From contig OZ245893.1 in NCBI GenBank assembly GCA_965229645.1, positions 2,728,001-2,792,000 on the forward strand: DNA of 64,000 bases. The letters are read 5' to 3'. The translations under genes were made by a program, and so were the position numbers. Shown here in pieces: positions 16,516 through 26,041 of the stretch (positions are counted from its first letter, which is position 1; each line of letters starts with the position of its first letter). Source of the DNA: CAXQZM01 sp965229645 (GTDB lineage: Bacteria; Pseudomonadota; Alphaproteobacteria; UBA7985). The notes under the pieces are model-generated. The model had not been told where the DNA came from, searched no databases, and was given only the letters and a program-made list of their open reading frames with translations.

Positions 16516-18135
16516 CTAAATCGGCATCATGAGGCGCCGACCGCCCCCGTACCAGAACCCGATCAGCATGCGGGTGAGCAAGAGCGCGCAGAAGATCGAG
16601 CTCAGGATCCCGATGCTCAAGGTGACGGCGAACCCTTGGATCGCGCCCTTGCCGACGTTGAACAGCACGACGGCGGCGATAAAGGTCGTGATGTTGGCAT
16701 CGACAATGGTGGACAGGGCTTGGGCGTAGCCATTTTCGATGGCCTGGCCCACATTGCCCGTGCGCCGCCATACCTCGCGCATCCGCTCAAACACCAGGAC
16801 ATTGGCGTCCACGGCCATACCGATGGTCAGCACAAGCCCCGCGATGCCAGGCAGGCTGAGGGTAAAGCCGAGCAAGCTCATGATCCCCAGAATAAGGATA
16901 AGATTGACGATCAGCGCCACGTTCGCGAACAGACCGAACAGGCCGTAGGAGACCATCATGTAAAGGAACACCGCCGCGACCGCCAACAAGGCGGCCCACT
17001 GCCCTGCGGCGACGGCCTGCGCGCCCAATTCGGGGCCCACCTTGGATTCCTCCAGCTTGGTGATTTCCGCAGGCAAAGCGCCCGCGCGTAAGATGGTGGC
17101 CAGGGTCGCGGCTTCCTGCACCGACCCGATGCCGCGCACGACAAACCGCGTGCCCAGGTTGGGCTCAAAACTGTCGATTCTAAGGACACGCCCGTCCAAA
17201 ATCGTGCCGATGTAGCGGGCGGCGGGGCCGCTGCTCCATTCGGTGCGGGTCAGATCGCGCATGATTTCGCCTGCGGACGGGCGCAAGGTGACTTCGACTT
17301 CGTTTTGAATGTTGGCAGCGGCGCCGATAATGTCCGCCGTTTCAACGCAACGTTGGGTACGATCCACGGCGATGCGGTCGGCAAAGCGCACGGGATCGGT
17401 GCCTGGTTCTGCAGCAGGGTAGTATTCGATCCCCGCGCCCGTTGCGCCCGAAAAATTGGTGGGCACCGAGCAAATGCGCAGATTGCCAGGGGGCACATCG
17501 GGGATGCCCTCAGCCCCTGGCAGTTCGACATAGACCCGCCCAGGCGGGCCTGCGGGGCGAATGATGGGTTCGGAAATGCCAAAGGCGTCGAAGCGCGTGC
17601 GCAGACTTTCGATCAGGCGATTGGTGAGGGTCAGCAAGTTCTGCTCCCGCACGGTTCCCGAGACTTGCAGGATCAGTTGGTTGTCGGCGGTAGGTCGCAC
17701 CTGGACAAAGGGCTGCGCCGTATGGGCCACCGCCAGGTCTTGGGCGTTTATATCGGCCAAAATGTCGAAGGTCGCGATCCAGCCGCCATCGTCGGCGCTT
17801 TGCAAGTCCGTAAAGTCCAGCAGCAGGTCCCAAAACCGCTCGTCATCGCCCAGGGCCAAGGCCTCGAGGCTCAATTGCTCGTCCCTGAACACCGACCGCC
17901 AGTAGGCCTCTTCTGCCACTTCAAAGCTCGCGAAGGCGCCGCCTTGCAAGTCGAGCCCCAGATTGATCTGACGACATACAAAGGGCCAGGGCACAAAGCA
18001 GTCTTGCCCGACGACTTGCCCCTCGTCGTCCACCCGATCGATGCTGCGGGGAAAAAAGTTGGGCGCTGCAAAATAAAGGCCGATCAAAACCATGAACAAG
18101 GTAAAGAGCCGGGCGGCGAATGGGATTTGAACCAT
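16516..18135 (-). CDS. secD: Protein translocase subunit SecD
   Basis: A 539-residue inner-membrane protein with an N-terminal membrane anchor, the LGLDLQGGAF motif, a large periplasmic P1 region, and a C-terminal bundle with VLTIGMAVDANVLVFERMRE. Partner of SecF and YajC in the Sec translocon. The ORF starts with ATG at 18135. It lies about 100 bp from yajC and 12 bp before secF, forming a conventional yajC-secD-secF unit. Confidence 0.96.
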   Translation of the reverse strand: MVQIPFAARLFTLFMVLIGLYFAAPNFFPRSIDRVDDEGQVVGQDCFVPWPFVCRQINLGLDLQGGAFASFEVAEEAYWRSVFRDEQLSLEALALGDDERFWDLLLDFTDLQSADDGGWIATFDILADINAQDLAVAHTAQPFVQVRPTADNQLILQVSGTVREQNLLTLTNRLIESLRTRFDAFGISEPIIRPAGPPGRVYVELPGAEGIPDVPPGNLRICSVPTNFSGATGAGIEYYPAAEPGTDPVRFADRIAVDRTQRCVETADIIGAAANIQNEVEVTLRPSAGEIMRDLTRTEWSSGPAARYIGTILDGRVLRIDSFEPNLGTRFVVRGIGSVQEAATLATILRAGALPAEITKLEESKVGPELGAQAVAAGQWAALLAVAAVFLYMMVSYGLFGLFANVALIVNLILILGIMSLLGFTLSLPGIAGLVLTIGMAVDANVLVFERMREVWRRTGNVGQAIENGYAQALSTIVDANITTFIAAVVLFNVGKGAIQGFAVTLSIGILSSIFCALLLTRMLIGFWYGGGRRLMMPI

Positions 18136-18234
18136 GGGTGTTTCGCTTAACTCGGGGAGATCAGGGACAAAAAGGTGACCCGTACCGAGACCTTAAATTG
18201 CTCGGCGCGGAGGGCGCGCGGGGGCAATCTAGAA

Positions 18235-18636
18235 CTAGTCCGACTCTTTGGTCGTGCGTGCGCGGCTTGGGGTCTTGGTCGCCGCTCGTTTGGCGGGGGC
18301 CTTCTTGGCGGGCTCTTTGCTCGCGGCCTCCTTCTTCGGCGCGGCGCGCTTGGTCGCGGCGCGTTTCTCGGGGGCTTTTTGATCGATCGACATGACCAGG
18401 GCCTTTTGCTGGACGATGACGACGCCGCTGGCGATTTCGACATCGATGGTGGCGTCATCGACCCCTTTGATGGTGCCGTGGATGCCGCTGTGCAGGATGA
18501 TCTTGTCGCCCTTGGCCAGGCTTGCCACCATGTCCTCGTGGCGCTTGCGTTGCTGGTTTTGCGGGCGAATCATCAAAAAATAGACGATGGCAATCATGCC
18601 CGCGATAAAAATAAAACTGAAGGTACCTTGGTCCAC
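18235..18636 (-). CDS. yajC: Preprotein translocase subunit YajC
   Basis: A 133-residue protein with one N-terminal membrane helix (FIFIAGMIAIVYFLMIRPQ) and the YajC cytoplasmic domain (GDKIILHSGIHGTI...VVIVQQKALV). The GTG at 18636 with AAAGGA upstream is chosen over a longer frame starting at 18699. The last 45 or so residues are an Ala/Lys/Pro-rich tail (AAPKKEAASKEPAKKAPAKR) that is not part of the usual domain. Confidence 0.92.
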   Translation of the reverse strand: MDQGTFSFIFIAGMIAIVYFLMIRPQNQQRKRHEDMVASLAKGDKIILHSGIHGTIKGVDDATIDVEIASGVVIVQQKALVMSIDQKAPEKRAATKRAAPKKEAASKEPAKKAPAKRAATKTPSRARTTKESD

Positions 18637-18692
18637 GGTCCGATCCTTTCGGTTTGGTTGATGCCAATGGCAGGCGCGCTTAACAGGCGTTA

Positions 18693-18889
18693 ATGCCAAC
18701 GGTCATAAAAGTTAACACTTTTATGACCGTTTCGTGTCTCGCGGCAGAAACGCTTCGCGTTTCGCCTCCGACGGGGCCTTCGCTTATACCCCGAGGCGCG
18801 TGTCCGCTATTCTCGGGGCCGCTACGGGGGCCGCAGTCGCGGCCCTTATACCAGCGAACATAAGAGTCATTCCTGGTCGTCGCTGGTAT
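18693..18889 (-). repeat. Family A element, copy 1 (full length, 197 bp)
   Basis: Reverse-oriented full copy in the divergent space between yajC and the DUF815 gene. The right-end stem is a perfect pair, ACGGTCATAAAAGT with ACTTTTATGACCGT, which differs in sequence from other copies. The other end is the ATACCAGCG...CGCTGGTAT hairpin. Central blocks include GGGCCGC repeats and GAAACGC/GCGTTTC. Confidence 0.93.
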
Positions 18890-18931
18890 AAGGGGCTTTG
18901 CTACTCAAATTCCAAGGGGTAGGACCCGAGA

Positions 18932-19819
18932 ATGAGCCTGCCGCCCCGCGATTTTGACCCCGCCCTGCTGCAACGCGCGACCGAAGCGCTCGAGCATCTG
19001 GCTTTCGGCGCCGTGCGCGGCGATCGCGCGGCGGCGCACGCCTCGCCGATCCACGCCTACGTCTGGCACCCCGAACTGGCGCAGCTCCAGCCCTTGACGA
19101 CCGTCAATCGTCTGCCCTTGCCGCTCTTGCTCGGCCTTGACCGCCCTAAGGCGCTGTTGCTCGAGAATACGCGCCGCTTTGCCGCGGGTTTGCCCGCCAA
19201 CAATGCCTTGGTGTGGGGCGCGCGCGGGATGGGCAAGTCTTCCCTCGTCAAGGCGCTCCATGGGCATGTGTCAGCCAGCGCCAGCGGCCGACCGCTGGAG
19301 CTGATCGAAATCCATCGCACCGATGTCGCCACCCTCGGCGTCTTGAACGCGCACTTGGCCAGACGCCCGGCCCAGTGCCTGATCTACTGCGATGACCTGT
19401 CGTTCGATTACGATGACGGCGCTTACAAGTCCCTCAAGACCGTGCTCGACGGCGGGCTTGCAGGCCGGCCTGACAACGTCTTGTTTTACGCAACCTCGAA
19501 CCGTCGCCATCTCATGCCCCGCGAGATGGTGGACAACGAGGCGGGCAGCGCCATCACTCCACGCGAGGCGGTCGACGAAAAGCTGTCCTTGTCGGATCGA
19601 TTTGGCCTTTGGCTCGGCGTCTACAAATGCGATCAAGAAACCTACCTGGCCATGATCGCGGCCTACTGCCAGCACTTTGGGCTGGCCCTAGCCCCAGAGG
19701 TCTGGCGCGCCGCCGCGCTAGAATGGCAAGTGACGCGCGGCGCGCGCTCGGGTCGCGTTGCATGGCAGTTCTTTTTGGACTTGGCAGGCCAGCAAGGACT
19801 GCGGTTGAGTTTGCCCTAA
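18932..19819 (+). CDS. DUF815-family AAA+ ATPase
   Basis: A 295-residue ATP-binding protein of the DUF815 family, common in alphaproteobacteria. Walker A is GARGMGKS (residues 96-103), Walker B is CLIYCDDLSFD, and FYATSNRRHLMPREM fits sensor 1 and the region after it. The cellular role of the family is not well defined. It is transcribed away from the Sec operon. The start ATG has GGACCCGAG just upstream. Confidence 0.88.
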   Translation: MSLPPRDFDPALLQRATEALEHLAFGAVRGDRAAAHASPIHAYVWHPELAQLQPLTTVNRLPLPLLLGLDRPKALLLENTRRFAAGLPANNALVWGARGMGKSSLVKALHGHVSASASGRPLELIEIHRTDVATLGVLNAHLARRPAQCLIYCDDLSFDYDDGAYKSLKTVLDGGLAGRPDNVLFYATSNRRHLMPREMVDNEAGSAITPREAVDEKLSLSDRFGLWLGVYKCDQETYLAMIAAYCQHFGLALAPEVWRAAALEWQVTRGARSGRVAWQFFLDLAGQQGLRLSLP

Positions 19820-20158
19820 AGAGCCCGACGCCGCGAAGGTGTGACCATTGGTGGGCGCAAGCTGGCAAACAAAGATTCATGAGCCCTTTTGGGGGATTCA
19901 AAACCGCAAAACAGGGAGGGGAAATCGATTGGAACAGGGAATTTTCCAAATAACAGGAAACTTCAAAAAAGGCCCCAAACCACAAGGGTTTTGGGGTCGT
20001 CGCATGGCCCGTTTGACCCCAAAATCGCCCTAAAAGAGCCCAAATTTTCAAGATTTCCCTGTTTTCGCTCAAAATCAGGCCTGATACCAAGGCCACGAAG
20101 GCGTTCCTTGTCGTATCCTTTACGGATTTTTTGATGCATTTTTTTGGGCCTGCCCCAA
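19820..20158. other. Intergenic stretch without a recognised gene
   Basis: About 340 bp, lower in GC than the neighbouring genes. A hairpin with a CCCCAAA...TTTGGGG-type stem is seen near 19973-20000. Short open frames here lack start signals and motifs. It runs directly into a family A copy. Confidence 0.5.
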
Positions 20159-20358
20159 ATACCAGCGGCAATTGAAAATGACTCTTTTGATCGCTGGTAT
20201 TAAGGGCCGCGACTGCGGCCCCCGAAGCGGCCCCGAGATCAGCGCGAAAGCGCCTCGGGGTGCAAGCGAAGGCCCCGTCGGAGGCGAAACGCGAAGCGTT
20301 TCTGCCGTGAGACACAAAAAACGTCCAAAAAAGTGTCAACTTTTTTGGACGTTGGTAT
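20159..20358 (+). repeat. Family A element, copy 2 (200 bp)
   Basis: Full copy ending 12 bp before the DUF3108 gene. Right stem ACGTCCAAAAAAGT pairs perfectly with ACTTTTTTGGACGT. Differs from the consensus at several positions in the left hairpin (CAATTGAAAATGACTC). Confidence 0.93.
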
Positions 20359-20370
20359 AAAGCGCTCCTC

Positions 20371-21129
20371 ATGAAAAAATTGGCCCTAATGCTCTTTTCT
20401 GTCCTGAGCTTTGCTACGCCTGCCACGGCGCAAACGATCACGGGCACCTACAGCGCCTTTTGGCTCGGCTTGCCTGTGGGGACGGTCACTATCAGCCACG
20501 GCGCCGTCCCAGGCGAGGAGGGTGAGGCCTATGCGTTTTCCATGACGATGCAGTCGGGGGGGATCTTGGGTTCGTCGCGCTTTACCACGACCTTTGCGGC
20601 CCAGGGGCTTGCAGGGGGGCAGACTTTGGCGCCGACTTGGGGGCAATTTGCCGATGTGCGCAAAGGCGTTCGGCGGACCGAGACCATCCGCTTTGGCGCA
20701 GACCTGCCCCAGTTCACCTCGGTCCCCCAATACATCGTTCCCGCGGAATTTCAGTTTGACGTGTCGCGGACGCGCGGCGCGCTCGACCCTTCCTCGGGCC
20801 TATTCATGTTGCTGAAGTCGGCCGCCGCGGGCAACTGCACGCGTCAATTTACGATTTACGATGGCTTTTCGCTCTACCAAGCGACCATTCGCGACGCAGG
20901 CATCAGCCAGGTACGCACGCGCCAGTACCGTGGCCCCGCGCGCAAGTGCCGCCTCTCGCTCGTGCCAATCGCAGGCAAGGCCGAAGTTTTTGGCTCCCTA
21001 AGCATTCCCGAAATGGAGGTCATGGTGGCCAGTCTGACCGACGGGGCACCCGCTCTGCCCGTTCGCGGGGCGCTGATCGTCAACGGTCAGCGCGCGGGCT
21101 TGCGCCTCGACGCTTTCAACGTGCAGTAG
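20371..21129 (+). CDS. DUF3108-domain exported protein
   Basis: A 252-residue protein with a clear Sec signal peptide (KKLALMLFSVLSFATPATAQ) cut after AQ, followed by a beta-rich DUF3108-like domain (GTYSAFWLGLPVGTVTI, then YDGFSLYQATI). Predicted periplasmic; function unknown. It is 8 bp upstream of glmU in the same direction and may share its transcript. A family A element occupies the space where its promoter would lie. Confidence 0.8.
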   Translation: MKKLALMLFSVLSFATPATAQTITGTYSAFWLGLPVGTVTISHGAVPGEEGEAYAFSMTMQSGGILGSSRFTTTFAAQGLAGGQTLAPTWGQFADVRKGVRRTETIRFGADLPQFTSVPQYIVPAEFQFDVSRTRGALDPSSGLFMLLKSAAAGNCTRQFTIYDGFSLYQATIRDAGISQVRTRQYRGPARKCRLSLVPIAGKAEVFGSLSIPEMEVMVASLTDGAPALPVRGALIVNGQRAGLRLDAFNVQ

Positions 21130-21137
21130 GGCGCGCC

Positions 21138-22463
21138 GTGCCTGATCTAGCCGTTGCGATCCTAGGGGCGGGCAGGGGGACCCGCATGCAATCGACCTGC
21201 CCCAAGGTCTTTATGCAGGTCGCGGGCCAACCCATGCTCGCCTGGGTCCAGGGGGTGGCCGCGCAATTGGCCCCCCAGCGCTGCCTAACCGTCTTGGGAC
21301 CCGAGGCCGCGGGCCTGGCGACGACGGGCCAAATCCTGATCCAGGAACAGCGTCGGGGAACGGGCCATGCCGTCCAACTGGTCGCCGAGGCTTTGGGCGA
21401 TTTTTCGGGGTGGGTCCTCGTGCTCTACGGGGATACGCCGCTGGTGCGTGCCCAAACCCTGAGGCGCATGATCGACGCTGCGGACGCGGCCAAGGCGGAC
21501 CTGGTGGTCGCGGGCTTTACCCCCGCCGACCCTGGCCCCTACGGCCGGTTGGTCATGGCGGGGGACCGGCTGGACCGGATCGTGGAGGTCAAGGACGCGA
21601 CGGCGGGCGAACGCGCCTTGGGCTTTTGCAACGGCGGCCTCATGGCGTTTCGAACGCATCCGTGCCTCGGGCTGCTCGATCAACTGAGCGATCAGAACGC
21701 GGCGGGGGAGCTCTATTTGACGCAGCTGGTGGCGCTAGTCACGGCGGCGGGGGGGGCCTGCATCGCGGTTCCTTGCGACGAGGTCGAACTACTCGGGGCC
21801 AATACGCGCGCGGAATTGGCGGTGCTGGAGGCGCAGATGCAGGCGCGCCTGCGCGCCGCCCACCTAGCCGCTGGGGTGACGATGCACGATCCTGAAACCG
21901 TGCATCTGTCGTTCGACACCCAAATTGGTCCAGGCACGGTTTTGGAGCCCTATCAAGTTTTGGGCCCTGGCGTCACGCTCGGCGCGCAGGTTCGCGTGCG
22001 CGGCTTTTGCCATATGGAGGGCGCGCGCGTCGCCGACGGGGCCCAAATTGGCCCCTACGCACGCTTGCGCCCAGGCACCGACGTCGGCGCGGCGGCGCGG
22101 GTCGGCAACTTCGTCGAGGTCAAGCAAGCGGCCCTAGGGGCCGAAGCCAAAGTCAACCATTTGGCCTACGTCGGCGATGCCGAGGTCGGCCCCGCTGCCA
22201 ACATTGGCGCGGGAACCATTACCTGCAACTACGATGGCGTGTCCAAGCACCAGACCCACATCGGCGCGGGGGCCTTCATCGGGTCCAACAGCGCTTTGGT
22301 CGCGCCAATTCGCATTGGGGAGGGCGCCGTGGTGGGGGCGGGATCGACTCTCAACAGGGACGTGCCCGACCAAACCCTGGTGGTGGCGCGCGGTGCGGTA
22401 CGGTCGATTGCGGGCGGCGCCGCGGCCTTGCGCAAAAAACTGCGCGCGCGCAAGGCAGGCTAG
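21138..22463 (+). CDS. glmU: Bifunctional N-acetylglucosamine-1-phosphate uridyltransferase / glucosamine-1-phosphate acetyltransferase
   Basis: A 441-residue protein that makes UDP-GlcNAc for peptidoglycan and LPS. The N-terminal pyrophosphorylase domain begins AVAILGAGRGTRM (LGAG instead of the usual LAAG). The C-terminal half is a left-handed beta-helix of hexapeptide repeats containing FVEVKQA, VNHLAYVGDAEVG and NIGAGTITCNYDG, which are acetyltransferase signatures. The GTG at 21138 is chosen because it places the nucleotide-binding motif near the N-terminus; the open frame extends 192 bp upstream without homology. glmS follows after 5 bp. Confidence 0.95.
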   Translation: MPDLAVAILGAGRGTRMQSTCPKVFMQVAGQPMLAWVQGVAAQLAPQRCLTVLGPEAAGLATTGQILIQEQRRGTGHAVQLVAEALGDFSGWVLVLYGDTPLVRAQTLRRMIDAADAAKADLVVAGFTPADPGPYGRLVMAGDRLDRIVEVKDATAGERALGFCNGGLMAFRTHPCLGLLDQLSDQNAAGELYLTQLVALVTAAGGACIAVPCDEVELLGANTRAELAVLEAQMQARLRAAHLAAGVTMHDPETVHLSFDTQIGPGTVLEPYQVLGPGVTLGAQVRVRGFCHMEGARVADGAQIGPYARLRPGTDVGAAARVGNFVEVKQAALGAEAKVNHLAYVGDAEVGPAANIGAGTITCNYDGVSKHQTHIGAGAFIGSNSALVAPIRIGEGAVVGAGSTLNRDVPDQTLVVARGAVRSIAGGAAALRKKLRARKAG

Positions 22464-22468
22464 GCCCC

Positions 22469-24295
22469 GTGTGCGGCATTATCGGGATTTTGGCGGACGA
22501 GGCCGTCGCCGCGCCGCTGATGGCGGGCCTGCGGCAACTGGAGTATCGCGGCTACGACAGCGCGGGCCTTGCCACGGTGCTGGACGACGGCGCCATCGAC
22601 CGGCGCCGGGCGCCTGGAAAACTGACGGCCCTGGACGCAGTCCTGACCGACAGCCCCCTGCTCGGGCGCACTGGGATCGGCCATACCCGCTGGGCCACGC
22701 ACGGCATTCCCAATCGCGATAATGCCCATCCGCACAGCGACGGCCACGTCGCCGTGGTCCACAACGGCATCATTGAGAACTTTGACCAGCTACGCGCCAA
22801 TTTGAAAGCCCAAGGGGTTCGCTTCACCTCGGACACCGACACCGAGGTGGTCGTGCATCTCCTGTCGCTGCACTACCGCGCCACCCACGACCCCAAGGCG
22901 GCCATGGCCGCGGCCCTAAGCGAGCTGCAAGGGGCCTTTGCCCTCGCGGTCCTGTTTCGCGGGCGCGGCGATGTGATCGCGGGCGCGCGCAAGGGCTCCC
23001 CCCTTGCCATCGGCTACGGCGACGCGGGCATGTACTTGGGGTCCGATGCTTTGGCGCTGGCGCATTTGACCAATCGCTTGGCCTACCTCGAGGAGGGCGA
23101 TTGGGCGATCCTGACCCGCGACGGTGCCGACATCTTCAACGCTGCAGGCCAGCGCGCCAACCGCGAAGTCCGACTGTCCAAGTACACGAGCGCCATGGTC
23201 GGCAAAGGCGCCTACCGCCACTTCATGGAAAAGGAAATCCATGAGCAACCCGTGGTCGTGGGCGATACCCTGCATGCGCATGTGAACCCGCAGACCCAGC
23301 GCGTCCATATGCCCGCGCTACCGTTCGATTTTGCTCGGCTCAATCGCCTGGTTATCACCGCGTGCGGCACCGCCTACTATGCGGGCCTGGTCGCCAAGTA
23401 CTGGTTTGAACAACTGGCGCGCTTGCCCGTTGAAATCGACGTTGCCAGTGAACTGCGCTACCGCGAAGCCCCCTTTAGCGCCACCGACGGGGGACTCGTC
23501 CTCACCCAATCGGGCGAGACCGCCGATACGCTGGCGGCCATGCGCTATATGCAGGACGAGGGGGTCAAGGTCCTGGCGCTCGTCAACGTGAGCGAAAGCA
23601 CCATCGCCCGCGAGGCCGACGGCCTGCTGCAAACCTTGGCGGGCCCCGAAATCGGCGTTGCGTCCACCAAAGCCTTTACAACCCAACTGGCGGTTTTGGC
23701 CTGCTTGGCGATCGAAGCGGCGCGCGCGCGCGGGCACCTGACGGGTGCGCAGGAGGCCGAACGGGTCCGTTGCTTGCAAGAAGTTCCCGCCAAAATGCAG
23801 GAACTGCTGCATAAGGAGGCCGAGCTTGCGGCGCTGGCGCGGACCATCGCCACCGCCCAAGACGTGCTGTTCTTGGGGCGCGGTAGCCAATTTCCCATCG
23901 CCCTAGAGGGGGCGCTCAAGCTCAAGGAAGTTTCCTACATTCACGCCGAAGGGTACGCGGCAGGGGAAATGAAGCACGGGCCCATCGCCCTGATCGACGA
24001 ACAGGTTCCCCTGATCGTCTGCGCGCCCAGCGGCCCCTTGTTCGAAAAAACATTGAGCAACATACAGGAAGTGGCGGCCCGCGGCGGCCAGGTCTACTTG
24101 TTTTCCGATCAAGCGGGCTTTGACCGCGCGGGGAACTTGGTGCGGGCGACCTTTGACGTCGGCCCAGTGGCGGACTTCGTTGCGCCGCTGATCTACGCCG
24201 TGCCTGTACAGTTGCTCTCCTATCATACCGCCGCCTTCAAAGGGACCGACGTCGACCAACCGCGCAATCTGGCCAAGTCCGTCACTGTGGAATAG
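22469..24295 (+). CDS. glmS: Glutamine--fructose-6-phosphate aminotransferase (isomerizing)
   Basis: A 608-residue enzyme making glucosamine-6-phosphate from fructose-6-phosphate and glutamine, the step before the GlmU pathway. The GTG start at 22469 gives the obligatory CGIIGIL N-terminus, in which Cys2 becomes the nucleophile after Met removal. The glutaminase domain has RTGIGHTRWATHG. Two SIS domains follow (TACGTAYYAG, TQSGETADT). The C-terminal DQPRNLAKSVTVE is the expected end. The start lies 5 bp after glmU and a longer open frame upstream overlaps glmU out of frame. Confidence 0.96.
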   Translation: MCGIIGILADEAVAAPLMAGLRQLEYRGYDSAGLATVLDDGAIDRRRAPGKLTALDAVLTDSPLLGRTGIGHTRWATHGIPNRDNAHPHSDGHVAVVHNGIIENFDQLRANLKAQGVRFTSDTDTEVVVHLLSLHYRATHDPKAAMAAALSELQGAFALAVLFRGRGDVIAGARKGSPLAIGYGDAGMYLGSDALALAHLTNRLAYLEEGDWAILTRDGADIFNAAGQRANREVRLSKYTSAMVGKGAYRHFMEKEIHEQPVVVGDTLHAHVNPQTQRVHMPALPFDFARLNRLVITACGTAYYAGLVAKYWFEQLARLPVEIDVASELRYREAPFSATDGGLVLTQSGETADTLAAMRYMQDEGVKVLALVNVSESTIAREADGLLQTLAGPEIGVASTKAFTTQLAVLACLAIEAARARGHLTGAQEAERVRCLQEVPAKMQELLHKEAELAALARTIATAQDVLFLGRGSQFPIALEGALKLKEVSYIHAEGYAAGEMKHGPIALIDEQVPLIVCAPSGPLFEKTLSNIQEVAARGGQVYLFSDQAGFDRAGNLVRATFDVGPVADFVAPLIYAVPVQLLSYHTAAFKGTDVDQPRNLAKSVTVE

Positions 24296-24304
24296 GGCGT
24301 CGCG

Positions 24305-25246
24305 GTGAAAACCCTCGACTTCGATCAAGCGGTCGCGGCCCTAAGCAAGGGCGACCTTGTCGTTTTTGCCACCGAAACCGTGTTCGGGTTGGGCGCTGAC
24401 GCGGGCAACGACGCGGCGGTTGCGAAAATTTATGCGGTGAAAGGACGCCCCAAGTTCAACCCGCTGATCGTCCATGTCGGCCATATGGCCCACGCGGCGC
24501 GGTTGGCGGTATGGAACGCGCGCGCGCAGGCGCTTGCCGAGGCCTTTTGGCCTGGCCCGCTCACCCTCGTTCTTCCGCGTCGTGAGGGCGCGAAGGTTAG
24601 TCCGATCGTCACGGCGGGCGCGCGCACGATTGCGGTGCGCTGCCCTGGCGCCGCGCAAGCCCGCGCGCTCGCGGCCTGCCTGCCCCAAGGGATTGCGGCA
24701 CCGAGCGCCAACAAGTCGGGTCTGCTTAGCCCCAGCCGCGCCGAGCATGTGCGCCTGGGCGACCAGCCCGATCTAGGGATTTTGGCGGGGCAGGAGCCCA
24801 CCGTGGGCTTGGAAAGTACGGTTGTCGATCTGTCGCAGCCCCGCGCGCAAATTCTGCGCCACGGCGGCATCGTGCAGAGCCAAATCGAAGCCGTCATTGG
24901 CCAGGTGCAAGACCCTGAGGTGCATTTGGAGGATCTGAGCGACGAACAGGTCCGCTCCCCTGGGCAGTTGCGCCGCCACTACGCGCCGCCGATCCCGCTG
25001 TTGCTCAATCGGCGGTCCGCCGATCCTGGGCAGGCGCTGCTCGCCTTTGGGCCGTCGGTTCCCCCCGCGCCGCTGGTCTACAACCTTTCGGCGACGGGGG
25101 ACTTGGTGGCGGCGGCGGCGCGCCTGTTCGAGGGCCTCCATGTCTTGAGCGGTTCGGGCGCCGACGCCATCGCCGCTATGCCGATCCCCGAGACGGGGAT
25201 GGGGGCGGCGATCAATGATCGCCTACGCCGGGGCGCGGTCCCCTGA
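24305..25246 (+). CDS. tsaC: L-threonylcarbamoyladenylate synthase (Sua5/YrdC type)
   Basis: A 313-residue enzyme that makes threonylcarbamoyl-AMP from Thr, bicarbonate and ATP for t6A modification of tRNAs reading ANN codons. The YrdC domain has FATETVFGLGADA and KGRPKFNPLIVHV, and a C-terminal Sua5 domain (about residues 200-313) follows. The start is a GTG 9 bp after glmS. Immediately followed by another predicted tRNA-modification gene. Confidence 0.93.
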   Translation: MKTLDFDQAVAALSKGDLVVFATETVFGLGADAGNDAAVAKIYAVKGRPKFNPLIVHVGHMAHAARLAVWNARAQALAEAFWPGPLTLVLPRREGAKVSPIVTAGARTIAVRCPGAAQARALAACLPQGIAAPSANKSGLLSPSRAEHVRLGDQPDLGILAGQEPTVGLESTVVDLSQPRAQILRHGGIVQSQIEAVIGQVQDPEVHLEDLSDEQVRSPGQLRRHYAPPIPLLLNRRSADPGQALLAFGPSVPPAPLVYNLSATGDLVAAAARLFEGLHVLSGSGADAIAAMPIPETGMGAAINDRLRRGAVP

Positions 25247-25269
25247 GTACCACGACCCACGACGCCTTT

Positions 25270-25995
25270 TTGGGCGGCCTCCTAAAGCTCCGCCAACCCA
25301 AGCAAGGGTATCGCGCGGGTCAGGACCCCGTCTTGTTGGCCGCCGCCGTGCCGCTCAAGCCTGGGGAGGCCTTTGTCGATTTGGGTTGCGGGGTTGGGAC
25401 CCTCGGGCTGTGCCTCGCCGCCAGGCTAGGCCGCGACTGGGCCGCCCAGGAACCCATCCATGGCCTCGGCCTGGAACAAGATCCAGAACTGGCGCAGCTC
25501 GCGCGCACCAACGCCGCAGAGTTGGGCTCGAAGTTTGAGGTGCAGGTTGGCGATCTGTTCGCCGCAACCCCACACCCCGCCGCTTGGGTTGTTTCCAATC
25601 CGCCGTTTTTTGAGGTCGAGGCGGGGCGTCCCCCGTCCGACCCGCAGCGGCGGCGTGGCCGCCACGGCGCAGTCGGGATCGCGGCCTGGGTGCAGCGTGC
25701 CAAAGCTTGGGTCGCGCCGCGCGGATTTATGGGGCTGGTGATCGCGAGCGCGCAGTTGCCCGAGGTGTTGCGCGCCTTAACCCCAGACTTTGGCGGCGTT
25801 TGCGCCAAGCCTTTGATCGACCAGCCGCGCAAAGCAACCGTGGCTCGGACCCTGGTCTTTGCCCGCCAGGGGTCGCGCAGCCCGTTCCAGCTGGCCGCAC
25901 CGTTCGGGGTGCGCGACGGGGCAGGTAACTTAACCCCCGCCGCGACGGCGATCCTGCACGACGGGGCGGCCATGGATCTGCCGCTGTTGAAGTGA
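25270..25995 (+). CDS. tRNA1(Val) (adenine(37)-N6)-methyltransferase-like protein
   Basis: A 241-residue (from TTG 25270) class I methyltransferase with the AdoMet motif VDLGCGVGTLGL and catalytic motif VSNPPFF. LRQPKQGYRAGQDPVLLAAAV near the N-terminus is typical of TrmN6/YfiC relatives. The likely true N-terminus is longer: in-frame codons upstream read STTTHDAFLGG, a common family opening, back to a CTG at 25243 overlapping the tsaC stop. No ATG or GTG is available there, so the start is uncertain. Probable substrate: A37 of a tRNA. Confidence 0.83.
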   Translation: MGGLLKLRQPKQGYRAGQDPVLLAAAVPLKPGEAFVDLGCGVGTLGLCLAARLGRDWAAQEPIHGLGLEQDPELAQLARTNAAELGSKFEVQVGDLFAATPHPAAWVVSNPPFFEVEAGRPPSDPQRRRGRHGAVGIAAWVQRAKAWVAPRGFMGLVIASAQLPEVLRALTPDFGGVCAKPLIDQPRKATVARTLVFARQGSRSPFQLAAPFGVRDGAGNLTPAATAILHDGAAMDLPLLK

Positions 25996-26041
25996 GATTC
26001 GGTTGGTTGTTGCGCCTCAAAAAACCGTTAAAGGGCGGCCC

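Noticed and set aside
20946..21137. Upstream extension of the glmU frame, and likewise 22007-22468 for glmS
   Set aside because: Both overlap the preceding gene in another frame and have no homology. The GTG starts give the family N-termini (nucleotide-binding motif; Cys2 nucleophile).
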